Positions 6,543-13,858 of a stretch of 64,000 nucleotides of DNA are shown one piece after another. Under the pieces are notes generated by a model, which had not been told where the DNA came from, made no database searches, and saw only the letters and a list, made by a program, of their open reading frames with translations. The stretch spans positions 1 to 64,000 of the forward strand of contig NZ_VUNA01000006.1 of NCBI RefSeq assembly GCF_009695905.1, in the 5' to 3' direction. The position numbers and the translations under genes were made by a program. Positions within the stretch are counted from its first letter, which is position 1. Each line of letters begins with the position of its first letter. This stretch comes from Mogibacterium kristiansenii (GTDB lineage Bacteria > Bacillota > Clostridia > Peptostreptococcales > Anaerovoracaceae).

Positions 6543-8060
6543 TTAGTCTTCACCCAGCATCACGGTCAGCTCGTCCATCGCCGTGGCGATCTCCATCTCG
6601 ATTTCCCGCAGGTTGGTGAGAATCTCCTGTGTCGATGGATATTCCACCGGAACGTACTCCACTTCCTTGTATTTGTTGATGGACAGGTCGTAGTCGTTCT
6701 CCACGATATCCTCTTTCGGCACCATGAAGCTCTGCTCCGTCCGCTTCCGCTCCATCTCCCCATCCAAGTTATGGAACCGCCGGATGATATCCGGAATATC
6801 GTTCTCCTCAATCGGACTCCGCTTGTCATCCAGACTGAGGCCATCGTTTTGCATGTCGTAGAACCAGACGTGATCCGTTCCGCCGGCTTCGGTTTTGGTA
6901 AAAATAAGGATCGCCGTAGATACGCCCGCGTACGGTTTGAATACGCCGGAAGGCATAGAGATTACGGCTTCCAGACGGTTGTTCTCCACGATTTCCTTTC
7001 GGATGGACTTGTGTGCCTTCGAAGAACCGAACAGCACCCCGTCCGGAACGATGCAGGCACATCGACCGCCGATTTTCAGCATGCGAAGGAACAATGTTAC
7101 GAACAGAAGCTCCGTCTTCTTCGTCTTGGAGATCTTCAGCAGATCCGGCGAGACGATATCGTAATCCAAGCTTCCCTTGAACGGCGGATTCGCCAGGACC
7201 AATGAATACTTGTTTTTGTCCTCATTCTGATCCGACAGACTGTCTTTGTATTCGATGCACGGGTTGTCAATCCCGTGAGCCATCATGTTCATGGCACCGA
7301 TACGGAGCATGGTTCGGTCCATGTCGTATCCGTGGAACATGTGATTCAAATAGTGCTCTTTATTCTCCTTATCGAAAAGAACTTCCCGCTTTCGCTCCTC
7401 GTCTTCCATCAGATATTCGCTGGCTGCGATGAGGAATCCCGAAGTTCCGCAGGCCGGGTCGCAGATGATTTCATCCGGCTTCGGCTGCATCAATTCCACC
7501 ATCATTTTGATGATATGGCGCGGTGTACGGAACTGCCCGTTTCTTCCGGCCGTGTTTAATTTGGACAGAAGATACTCGTACACGTCCCCTCGAACATCCT
7601 CCTTATCCAGCTTTGTTTCCTTCATCATCCGGAACAAATCGCTGAGCTTCTCCACGACTTTAGAGAGGAGCAGCGGCGTCGGAATCATGAAAATCGCATC
7701 GCTCATGTACTTTGAATACGCGCTTTCCCGGTCGCTGTGAAGGTTGATGATGAACGGGAACACCTCATTCTTTACCACATCGAACATCTTCTCTGCCGGG
7801 AAATCCTGAAATACGGACCACTTCAGCTGCTTTCCGTCTACCGTCCGGCCCTCCACTTCCACTTTATCCTTGAAGATGCTTTCGTGGGAAATTCCCAGCA
7901 TCATGGCTTCCATGCTGCCCTTATTATCCGCCTCATCCAGATCGTGGATGAACATCAAATAGGTAATCTGCTCAATCACCGTCAGCGGGTTCACGATTCC
8001 CCCCGCCGCAAAATCATCCCACAGGCTGTCAATCCGATTTTTCAGTTCTCCGGTTATCAT
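6543..8060 (-). CDS. hsdM: type I DNA methyltransferase subunit HsdM
   Basis: The 505-residue N6-adenine methylase transfers a methyl group from SAM to adenines in the target chosen by HsdS. The N-terminal HsdM helical domain (about 1-150) includes LTVIEQITYLMFIHDLDE. The catalytic Rossmann domain carries the SAM-binding motif DPACGTSGF, about residue 200, and the catalytic NPPF motif (VLANPPFKGSLDYD). It begins 10 bases after the LOG gene and probably shares its promoter. The expected endonuclease and translocase subunit HsdR is not in the window, so this may be a methylation-only system unless hsdR lies elsewhere. The gene is complete with normal family length. Confidence 0.95.
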   Translation of the reverse strand: MITGELKNRIDSLWDDFAAGGIVNPLTVIEQITYLMFIHDLDEADNKGSMEAMMLGISHESIFKDKVEVEGRTVDGKQLKWSVFQDFPAEKMFDVVKNEVFPFIINLHSDRESAYSKYMSDAIFMIPTPLLLSKVVEKLSDLFRMMKETKLDKEDVRGDVYEYLLSKLNTAGRNGQFRTPRHIIKMMVELMQPKPDEIICDPACGTSGFLIAASEYLMEDEERKREVLFDKENKEHYLNHMFHGYDMDRTMLRIGAMNMMAHGIDNPCIEYKDSLSDQNEDKNKYSLVLANPPFKGSLDYDIVSPDLLKISKTKKTELLFVTLFLRMLKIGGRCACIVPDGVLFGSSKAHKSIRKEIVENNRLEAVISMPSGVFKPYAGVSTAILIFTKTEAGGTDHVWFYDMQNDGLSLDDKRSPIEENDIPDIIRRFHNLDGEMERKRTEQSFMVPKEDIVENDYDLSINKYKEVEYVPVEYPSTQEILTNLREIEMEIATAMDELTVMLGED

Positions 8061-8070
8061 TTTTCCTCCA

Positions 8071-8604
8071 TTATCCTCTCAGCGCTTCATCCAGTTCGTC
8101 CACATTTGCCACGAACTCAAACAGTTCCATCTCCTCCTCCGGCAGGAATTCCTTCTCCACCATCTGGCGAAATGTGCCGCGAAGGGGTTCGTAATATCCG
8201 TTGATATTGTACAGAAATGCCCGTTTATCCGTCCGCCCCAGTCTCTTGAGGGTCAGCACTTCCGTGATTTCCTCCAGGGTTCCGATGCCTCCCGGCATGG
8301 CGATAAAAGCATCCCCAAGTTCAATCATCCGACTCTTCCGGGTGGACATGGAGTGCACCACTTCCAAGGTGTGAAGGCCTTCGTGCCCCTGCTCACAGTG
8401 CAGCAGGAAATCCGGAATAATGCCGATGACCTTTCCGCCGTTCTCCAGCACGGTATCTGCAATGATTCCCATCAAGCCGATATTGCCGCCGCCGTACACC
8501 AGCGTGTGCCCGTTCCCGGCAATCCAGAGCCCCAGTGCCTCCGCCGCTTTCTTGTAATCCGGATCCGACCCCATGCTGGATCCGCAGTATACCGTTACAT
8601 TCAT
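8071..8604 (-). CDS. LOG family protein (nucleotide 5'-monophosphate phosphoribohydrolase-like)
   Basis: The 177-residue product has the LOG/lysine-decarboxylase-like Rossmann fold. It starts VTVYCGSSMGS and continues GHTLVYGGGNIGLMG and STRKSRMIELGDAFIAMPGGIGTLEEI. The last stretch holds the PGGxGTxxE signature that forms the active site of enzymes cleaving AMP or cytokinin nucleotides to free base and ribose 5-phosphate. Bacterial roles are often unclear. AGAGGGAG precedes the ATG, and a promoter lies at 8646-8673. It is the first gene of the apparent LOG-hsdM-hsdS operon, so its promoter probably sets the level of the modification genes. This is an unusual partner for a restriction-modification locus. 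Confidence 0.9.
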   Translation of the reverse strand: MNVTVYCGSSMGSDPDYKKAAEALGLWIAGNGHTLVYGGGNIGLMGIIADTVLENGGKVIGIIPDFLLHCEQGHEGLHTLEVVHSMSTRKSRMIELGDAFIAMPGGIGTLEEITEVLTLKRLGRTDKRAFLYNINGYYEPLRGTFRQMVEKEFLPEEEMELFEFVANVDELDEALRG

Positions 8605-8645
8605 ATATTTCTCCCTCTTCTTTCCGCTTGCATAAAGTCCCTACC

Positions 8646-8673
8646 ATTATACCAATCCGACGCTGAAATTCAA
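8646..8673 (-). promoter_or_regulatory. sigma-A type promoter for LOG-hsdM-hsdS
   Basis: Read on the minus strand: TTGAAT (8673-8668), 16 bases, TATAAT (8651-8646), about 40 bases upstream of the LOG ATG. It is divergent from the pepP promoter. Confidence 0.65.
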
Positions 8674-8713
8674 ATGTCCCCAGGAGGGTCTTTGTACTAA
8701 TTTGAATAAAACC

Positions 8714-8742
8714 CTTAACTTTTTTGGGGTACGTGCTATAAT
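8714..8742 (+). promoter_or_regulatory. promoter for aminopeptidase P
   Basis: A perfect TATAAT at 8737-8742, with a weak -35 (CTTAAC 8714-8719, spacing 17). The start codon is 87 bases further downstream. Confidence 0.5.
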
Positions 8743-8828
8743 AAAATAGTTCGGTAAGAGTTCTCTACCGACGCGTTATTATTTTTGTGAAATCCAAAAA
8801 TCGGATTGACAGCAAAGAGGTGAATAAA

Positions 8829-10598
8829 ATGAAAAAAGAAGTTCTAGAGCTTCGGGAAAAGATGAAAGCCAATGGTGTGGATGTTTATTACGTACCATCC
8901 GGCGACTATCACAGTTCCGAGTATGTAAACGATTTCTTTAAAGCTCGTGAATTCATGAGCGGACTGACCGGAGAATCCGGTGAACTCATCGTCGATGACG
9001 AAGGTGCTTATCTTTGGACCGACGGCAGATATTTCCTCCAGGCAGAGCGTCAGCTGGCCGGAAGTGAAATCGAGCTGATGAGAATGGCAGAGCCGGGCGT
9101 TCCGACCGTTGAAGAATTCCTGATTGACCTGGCCAAGAAAAAAGGCGGCTATACGCTGGGATTTGACGGCAAGGTTGTTCCGGGATATTACGGTGAAGAT
9201 CTTCAGTCGAAGCTGGGTGAACTGGGCGTTACCATTAAATGGGATAAAGACCTGGTAGGTGAAGTATGGACTTCCCGTCCGCAGATTCAGCCATCGGAAA
9301 TCTACGAACTGCCACTGACCACTACCGGCAAGACCGCAACCGAAAAGATTGCAGATGTTCGGAAAGCCATGGCCGAAAAGAATGCGGATTACCTGCTGGT
9401 TACCGATCTGATGGAAAACGCATGGCTCCTGAACATGAGAGGCAGTGATATCGATTACACACCGGTATTCTTCTCCTTCATCCTGCTTTCCAAGGATTCT
9501 GTGAACCTGTACGTAATGGACGGTGCGGTAAAGGATTCCCTGCCGGAAGACCTGTCCTTCGTTACCGTGAAAGGATATGATGAAATCGAACAGGACGTTG
9601 CCGCTCTGGATGCATCCAAGACATTGTGGCTGGATTCCGGTTCCGCGAACTACGCTCTGTGCCTGAGAATTCCGGAAGGCATGAAGACGGTGGATGAAGC
9701 TACTCCAATCGCTATGATGAAGGCCGTTAAGAATGAGACCGAAATCAAGAGCTCCCTCAACGCGCATAAGAAGGATGCGGTTGCAATGGTGAAATTCATC
9801 AAGTGGATTAAGGATGTTGCTGCAAAGACACCGCATCAGACCGAACTCAGTGCGGCAGAACAGCTGCGGAAGTTCCGTGCCGAAGAGGATGGCTTCTTCG
9901 ATCTGTCCTTTGAGACCATTGCCGGATACGGACCAAACGGTTCCGTCATCCACTACGCACCGACACCGGAAACCGATGCCGAAATTCTGCCGGAAGGCTT
10001 CCTGCTTCTGGACTCCGGTGGTCATTACACAGACGGTACCACGGATATTACCCGTACCATCGCCGTTGGACCGCTGACTCAGGAAATGATTGATGACTAT
10101 ACCTATGTTCTCAAGGCTCATCTGGCAATGCACAATGCCGTGTTGACTCCGGGAATGAACGGAATCGACTTGGATGCCATCACCCGTGCACCGATGAGAG
10201 CGGTAGGTCTGGACTTTAAGCACGGTCTGTCCCACGGTGTGGGTCACCTGCTCAGCGTCCACGAAGGTCCGAATATCCTTCGCCGTGTACCGACTCCGAT
10301 TACCATTTGTCCGGGCATGATTATGTCCAACGAGCCGGGCGTATACATCGATAACCAGTTTGGTGTTCGTATCGAGAACGAAGTTCTGATGAAGGACGAC
10401 GGTAAAGGAAACACCATTAACGAGCCGATCACCTTCGTACCGTACGAGAGAGAAGCCATCAACCCGGCTCTGCTCACCGACGAAGAGCTGGCATGGGTCA
10501 ACAACTACCACAAGATGGTTCGTGAAGTACTGCTTCCACGCGTGGATGGCGACCTGGCAGAATTCGTCAAGGCACAGACCGAAGAGATTACCAAATAA
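8829..10598 (+). CDS. pepP: Xaa-Pro aminopeptidase (aminopeptidase P, M24B)
   Basis: This 589-residue cytosolic metallopeptidase removes N-terminal residues preceding proline. It has two creatinase-like N-terminal domains (about 1-300) and the M24 pita-bread catalytic domain (about 305-530). Candidate metal ligands are seen in LLLDSGGHYTDGTTDITRT (two Asp), HGLSHGVGHLLSVHEGP (His), SNEPGVY (Glu) and VRIENEV (Glu). A C-terminal M24_C extension follows, as in long APP1-type enzymes. AAAGAGGTG stands 7 bases before the ATG at 8829, so I prefer it to the in-frame start 42 bases upstream. ridA follows 27 bases later and is likely co-transcribed. Its presence fits a peptide-using anaerobe. Confidence 0.9.
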   Translation: MKKEVLELREKMKANGVDVYYVPSGDYHSSEYVNDFFKAREFMSGLTGESGELIVDDEGAYLWTDGRYFLQAERQLAGSEIELMRMAEPGVPTVEEFLIDLAKKKGGYTLGFDGKVVPGYYGEDLQSKLGELGVTIKWDKDLVGEVWTSRPQIQPSEIYELPLTTTGKTATEKIADVRKAMAEKNADYLLVTDLMENAWLLNMRGSDIDYTPVFFSFILLSKDSVNLYVMDGAVKDSLPEDLSFVTVKGYDEIEQDVAALDASKTLWLDSGSANYALCLRIPEGMKTVDEATPIAMMKAVKNETEIKSSLNAHKKDAVAMVKFIKWIKDVAAKTPHQTELSAAEQLRKFRAEEDGFFDLSFETIAGYGPNGSVIHYAPTPETDAEILPEGFLLLDSGGHYTDGTTDITRTIAVGPLTQEMIDDYTYVLKAHLAMHNAVLTPGMNGIDLDAITRAPMRAVGLDFKHGLSHGVGHLLSVHEGPNILRRVPTPITICPGMIMSNEPGVYIDNQFGVRIENEVLMKDDGKGNTINEPITFVPYEREAINPALLTDEELAWVNNYHKMVREVLLPRVDGDLAEFVKAQTEEITK

Positions 10599-10625
10599 AG
10601 CAACCAATTATAAGGAGACATAGAG

Positions 10626-11000
10626 ATGAAATATACAAACACTGACAAAGCACCTGCTGCAATCGGCCCGTACTCTCAGGCAGTCACTGCCGGCGGATTC
10701 CTGTTCATTTCCGGACAGACTCCGTTCAGCCCGGAAACCGGTGAAACCATCGGTACCGATGTTGCGGGACAGGCGGAGCAGGCATGCAAGAACATCGGAG
10801 AGATTCTGAAGGCCAACGACCTGACCTTCGAAGATGTGGTAAAGACCACCTGCTTTATCACCGATATGGCAGACTTCGGTGCATTCAATGAAGTCTATGC
10901 GAAGTATTTCGTGTCCAAGCCGGCTAGATCCTGCGTTGCGGTAAAAGAACTTCCGAAGAGCATCCTTTGCGAAATCGAAGTAATCGCCGCTGCGAAGTAG
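10626..11000 (+). CDS. ridA: RidA family reactive-intermediate deaminase
   Basis: This 124-residue Rid/YjgF trimer protein hydrolyses the enamine and imine intermediates made by PLP enzymes such as serine and threonine dehydratases. Diagnostic stretches are IGPYSQAV at the N-terminus, FISGQTPFSPETGE, the substrate-binding Arg in KPARSCVAVKELP and the closing CEIEVIA. An AAGGAGACATAGAG leader gives a strong ribosome binding site. It follows aminopeptidase P in one transcription unit and is ended by a clear terminator at 11038-11080. Expected length for the family. Confidence 0.93.
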   Translation: MKYTNTDKAPAAIGPYSQAVTAGGFLFISGQTPFSPETGETIGTDVAGQAEQACKNIGEILKANDLTFEDVVKTTCFITDMADFGAFNEVYAKYFVSKPARSCVAVKELPKSILCEIEVIAAAK

Positions 11001-11037
11001 GTAAGTGCATTCATTCGATAAACGACACTTGTATAAA

Positions 11038-11080
11038 CGGGAGTGAACCAAAGTTCATGGTTCGCTCCCGCTTTGTTTTT
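11038..11080 (+). terminator. terminator after ridA
   Basis: CGGGAGTGAACC (11038-11049) pairs with GGTTCGCTCCCG (11059-11070) with one mismatched position, followed by CTTTGTTTTT. Confidence 0.85.
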
Positions 11081-11107
11081 GGTTCTTCACTTTTTCCGCC
11101 GCAGCTG

Positions 11108-11875
11108 CTACACGTACCGCAGAATCTCCACCCAGATTCGTCCCTTCTTAGACTCCCCGCCGATTTCCTGCAGCACCGCCTTTCCTTTTCCCCGCAGCAC
11201 GATTACCGCCCCCTCATCAATCCGCTGGTCGATTTTCGTGCACTCCATGTGATCCACCGATACAATTCCGCTTCGAATCCCCTTCACTGCATCGGACCGG
11301 GAAACCTTGAACGCCGTGGACACCACGTTATCCAGCCGCAGGCTGGGGAGCGTATCCCGGATGACCTGCACCCGCCGCTCCGGAACCGCCAGCTCCCCGA
11401 TGGGTCTCACTTCGATTTTGGCATCGGTCCTTCCCACAGATCGATATTCCTGCTCCAGGAACGTGCTGATATCCGGACGGACAATCATGTCCGCCCCCTT
11501 CTCATCCACCAGGATGTCACCAATCATTCGCCGCTCAATGCCAAGCCCCAGCACGGAGCCCAGGTAATCCCGGTGGCTCAGCTTTCGGTCGCTGCCGCCG
11601 GTTTCCACGTGAATCACATGCAGGAATTCCTCCATGCCCAGCACATCCTCCAGCGTCTCACCGTAATCCTTCGGGGCGATAATCAGAATGCGCCGTTCCG
11701 CGTCTTCATATCCCCCATAAAACCAGAATCGAAGATCCGAGTGTCCCCGGCACTCCTCTCGAGCCAGGGCTTGCTGGTGCAGATCCAGAAAATCCGTATT
11801 CGTTATATAGAAGCCTTCCTCTGCCTGGCGGATTCGGTCCGCAATCCGAGACTTCAGCAATTTACTATCATCCAT
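11108..11875 (-). CDS. ylmH: YlmH-like S4-domain RNA-binding protein
   Basis: The 255-residue protein of the YlmH family has an N-terminal region containing FYGGYEDAERRILIIAP (the family GGYxxAER motif). An RNA-binding S4 domain lies in the C-terminal third (LPSLRLDNVVSTAFKVSR, then GIVSVDH...DEGAVIVLRGKG). In Firmicutes ylmH normally lies in the division cluster next to sepF and divIVA and acts in ribosome-associated rescue. Here it stands alone, about 47 kb from the ftsZ group. I chose the ATG at 11875, preceded by AAAGGTG, over an in-frame GTG at 11896. The gene converges on ridA. Confidence 0.88.
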   Translation of the reverse strand: MDDSKLLKSRIADRIRQAEEGFYITNTDFLDLHQQALAREECRGHSDLRFWFYGGYEDAERRILIIAPKDYGETLEDVLGMEEFLHVIHVETGGSDRKLSHRDYLGSVLGLGIERRMIGDILVDEKGADMIVRPDISTFLEQEYRSVGRTDAKIEVRPIGELAVPERRVQVIRDTLPSLRLDNVVSTAFKVSRSDAVKGIRSGIVSVDHMECTKIDQRIDEGAVIVLRGKGKAVLQEIGGESKKGRIWVEILRYV

Positions 11876-11911
11876 TTCATCGGTCACCTTTCGCACGTTG
11901 TATTTGTATTT

Positions 11912-13114
11912 TTATTCTGCTCTTGTCAATAACCAGTCCGCAATATCAACAATTTCAATTCCTTCATAACTGTATTGAGGATGCCTGGTTCTGGCAATCA
12001 CCTTTTTGGGGTATGCATCACGAATCTGAAGCAATGGCGATACTTCTCGCTCAAAAGTCTCTTTGCCGGTGATATTATCGCTAACCTGAATATAAACCTT
12101 CTCGCTGCCTCTTTGTGCCACAAAATCAATTTCTTTTTTATATAGTTTTCCGACATAGACTTCATATCCACGGCGGAGAAGTTCAATGCAGACGATATTC
12201 TCATAAACTCTTCCGTAGTCCATATTCCTGCTTCCGAGGATTGCATACCGAATTCCATTGTCGCACAGATAAAACTTTTCCGAAGTCTCCAGATATTTCT
12301 TTCCTCGGATATCGTATCGTTTAATATCATAAAAAACGAACGCATTGCACAAGTACTTAATATACTTGCCGATAGTCACGTGATTGGTTGGCATCTCGTT
12401 CGCTGTCAACTGCTGACTAATCTTATTCGGAGATGTCAGATTGCTGATGTTATCCATGAGAAACTCGCTTAAACGCTGCAGAACCAATGTATCCGGCAGA
12501 ATATATTTCTGTATCAAATCTCTTGTGACGATGGTTTCGTAGACTTCCTTGATGTAATTCGTTCTGTCTTTTTCCGTCCTGTACGCATAGGATCCTGCTA
12601 AGCCGCCCTTAATCGAATACTCCTCAAAGAGCTTATCCTTATCTTGAACATCATCATAGTATTGACAATACTCTTGAAAACTGAACGGAAAAACATGAAT
12701 TTCAATGTAGCGGCCTGTAAAAAGTGTCGCCAAATCTGCACTCAGCAGAAAAGCGTTGGAGCCGGTTATGTAAATATCATATTTTCCTTTGGAATAAAGG
12801 CTGTTGATTGCCAGTTCAAATTGCGGGCACATCTGAACCTCATCCACAAATAGATAATTGGGTTTTCCTTCTTGATAATTCGCTTCCACATAAGCATGCA
12901 ATGCATGATATTCTTTAAGTTCTTCATATGCCAAATCCATGAAATCAATGAAGATGACATTAATGTTCTCAAAGCTGCTTTTCAAGTATTCGATATATGC
13001 CTGCATTAGTTTCGACTTTCCGCTACGGCGAATTCCTGTGATGATTTTTATATCCGGAGTACCATTTAGTTCGATAATTCGATTCAGGTACTGCGTTCTC
13101 GTAATTATTTTCAT
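11912..13114 (-). CDS. AAA+ ATPase with DUF4143 domain
   Basis: The 400-residue protein has an N-terminal AAA_14 domain with Walker A in ITGIRRSGKSKLM (about residues 20-32) and Walker B in YLFVDEVQ (about 90). Sensor residues are in YITGSNAFLL, followed by GRYIEIHVFPFSFQEY. The C-terminal DUF4143 region ends in a PD-(D/E)XK-like core (YVGKLYKKEIDFVAQRGSEKVYIQVS). The family is widespread and often horizontally acquired. Its substrate is unknown and toxin or nuclease-like roles are only suspected. The ATG at 13114 has GAAAGAGG upstream. The reading frame stays open further upstream but runs through the promoter and its flanking repeats. Clearly AT-richer than neighbours. Confidence 0.85.
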   Translation of the reverse strand: MKIITRTQYLNRIIELNGTPDIKIITGIRRSGKSKLMQAYIEYLKSSFENINVIFIDFMDLAYEELKEYHALHAYVEANYQEGKPNYLFVDEVQMCPQFELAINSLYSKGKYDIYITGSNAFLLSADLATLFTGRYIEIHVFPFSFQEYCQYYDDVQDKDKLFEEYSIKGGLAGSYAYRTEKDRTNYIKEVYETIVTRDLIQKYILPDTLVLQRLSEFLMDNISNLTSPNKISQQLTANEMPTNHVTIGKYIKYLCNAFVFYDIKRYDIRGKKYLETSEKFYLCDNGIRYAILGSRNMDYGRVYENIVCIELLRRGYEVYVGKLYKKEIDFVAQRGSEKVYIQVSDNITGKETFEREVSPLLQIRDAYPKKVIARTRHPQYSYEGIEIVDIADWLLTRAE

Positions 13115-13125
13115 ATAGCCGACCT

Positions 13126-13161
13126 CTTTCAAAAGTTGAATTTTTTTCGTTTTTCGAAACC
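13126..13161. repeat. 36-bp direct repeat, copy 1 (downstream of promoter)
   Basis: A 36-base element beginning CTTTC and ending CGAAACC, 31 of 36 identical to 13212-13247. It lies between the predicted transcription start and the ribosome binding site of the ATPase gene. Confidence 0.75.
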
Positions 13162-13175
13162 ATCTTGTTTCACTT

Positions 13176-13204
13176 ATTATACTGCCTGCAAATAGCATAT
13201 GCAA
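13176..13204 (-). promoter_or_regulatory. near-consensus promoter of the DUF4143 ATPase gene
   Basis: On the minus strand TTGCAT (13204-13199), 17 bases, TATAAT (13181-13176). It is bracketed on both sides by the 36-bp direct repeats, suggesting repression or looping by a repeat-binding protein. Confidence 0.75.
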
Positions 13205-13211
13205 GAACCCG

Positions 13212-13247
13212 CTTTCGAAACTTGAAAATTTTTCATTTTTCGAAACC
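13212..13247. repeat. 36-bp direct repeat, copy 2 (upstream of promoter)
   Basis: Same orientation as 13126-13161 and offset by 86 bases. The five differences lie in the first two thirds, and the last 12 bases (TTTTTCGAAACC) are identical. Confidence 0.75.
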
Positions 13248-13303
13248 GGCTTTCCGGCGGCACGAATACATCCAAAAAACACCCGTCACTACTTTGTTTT
13301 CTA

Positions 13304-13332
13304 TTGTCAAACGCCGCCCCCGGTGAGATAAT
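13304..13332 (+). promoter_or_regulatory. promoter of the GtrA-aminotransferase-kinase-aldolase operon
   Basis: TTGTCA (13304-13309), 17 bases, GATAAT (13327-13332), about 50 bases before the first ATG. Confidence 0.55.
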
Positions 13333-13384
13333 AAACATATATTCTTTATTATATTTATGCAGTCACTGCAGAAAGGGGCCCGAT

Positions 13385-13858
13385 ATGAACGAACACCCGG
13401 TGAACGAACCGTACAAACCCAACGCAAGGGAAACAAGGATTCAGATTGTTAAGTTCGCCCTGTTCTCCGCATCGGCGGGAATTATTGAAACCGCCGCTTT
13501 TACGGTACTGGACATGGTGACCCCTTGGAAATACTGGCCCTGCTACCTGATTGCCCTGGTACTCTCGGTGCTGTGGAACTTCACGCTGAATCGAGAATTC
13601 ACCTTTAAATCCGCGAATAATGTGTCCAAAGCCATGGTGCAGATTTTTCTGTTCTACTGCGTCTTCACGCCTCTCTCTACCTGGTGGGGCAATGCGCTGA
13701 CGGAAAAAGCCGGCTGGAACAGCTACGCCGTCCTTTTTCTCACCATGGCCACGAACCTTATTTCTGAATATATTTACGATCGATTTGTGGTATACCGGAA
13801 CAGCATGAATACGAACCGGCGGGCACAACGCCAAGAGGAAAGGAGCGAACAAAAATGA
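13385..13858 (+). CDS. GtrA-like membrane protein
   Basis: The 157-residue protein has four predicted membrane helices (about 22-40, 48-67, 82-105, 113-132) and a basic C-terminal tail. The loop after helix 2 carries LWNFTLNREFTFKS, the hallmark N-F-x3-R-x-F-T-F motif of the GtrA family, whose members help move polyprenyl-linked sugars across the membrane or serve as small transporters. AAAGGGG precedes the ATG at 13385. Its stop overlaps the start of the aminotransferase gene (ATGA at 13855), implying translational coupling. Its place at the head of a catabolic-looking operon suggests uptake or export of the operon's substrate, which is inference. Confidence 0.8.
   Translation: MNEHPVNEPYKPNARETRIQIVKFALFSASAGIIETAAFTVLDMVTPWKYWPCYLIALVLSVLWNFTLNREFTFKSANNVSKAMVQIFLFYCVFTPLSTWWGNALTEKAGWNSYAVLFLTMATNLISEYIYDRFVVYRNSMNTNRRAQRQEERSEQK

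Noticed and set aside
8844-10607. 587-codon minus-strand open frame
   Set aside because: Antisense shadow of aminopeptidase P; no family motif.
13115-13282. N-terminal extension of the DUF4143 ATPase
   Set aside because: The frame is open but crosses the promoter and both 36-bp repeats. The ATG at 13114 has the ribosome binding site and matches the family start.
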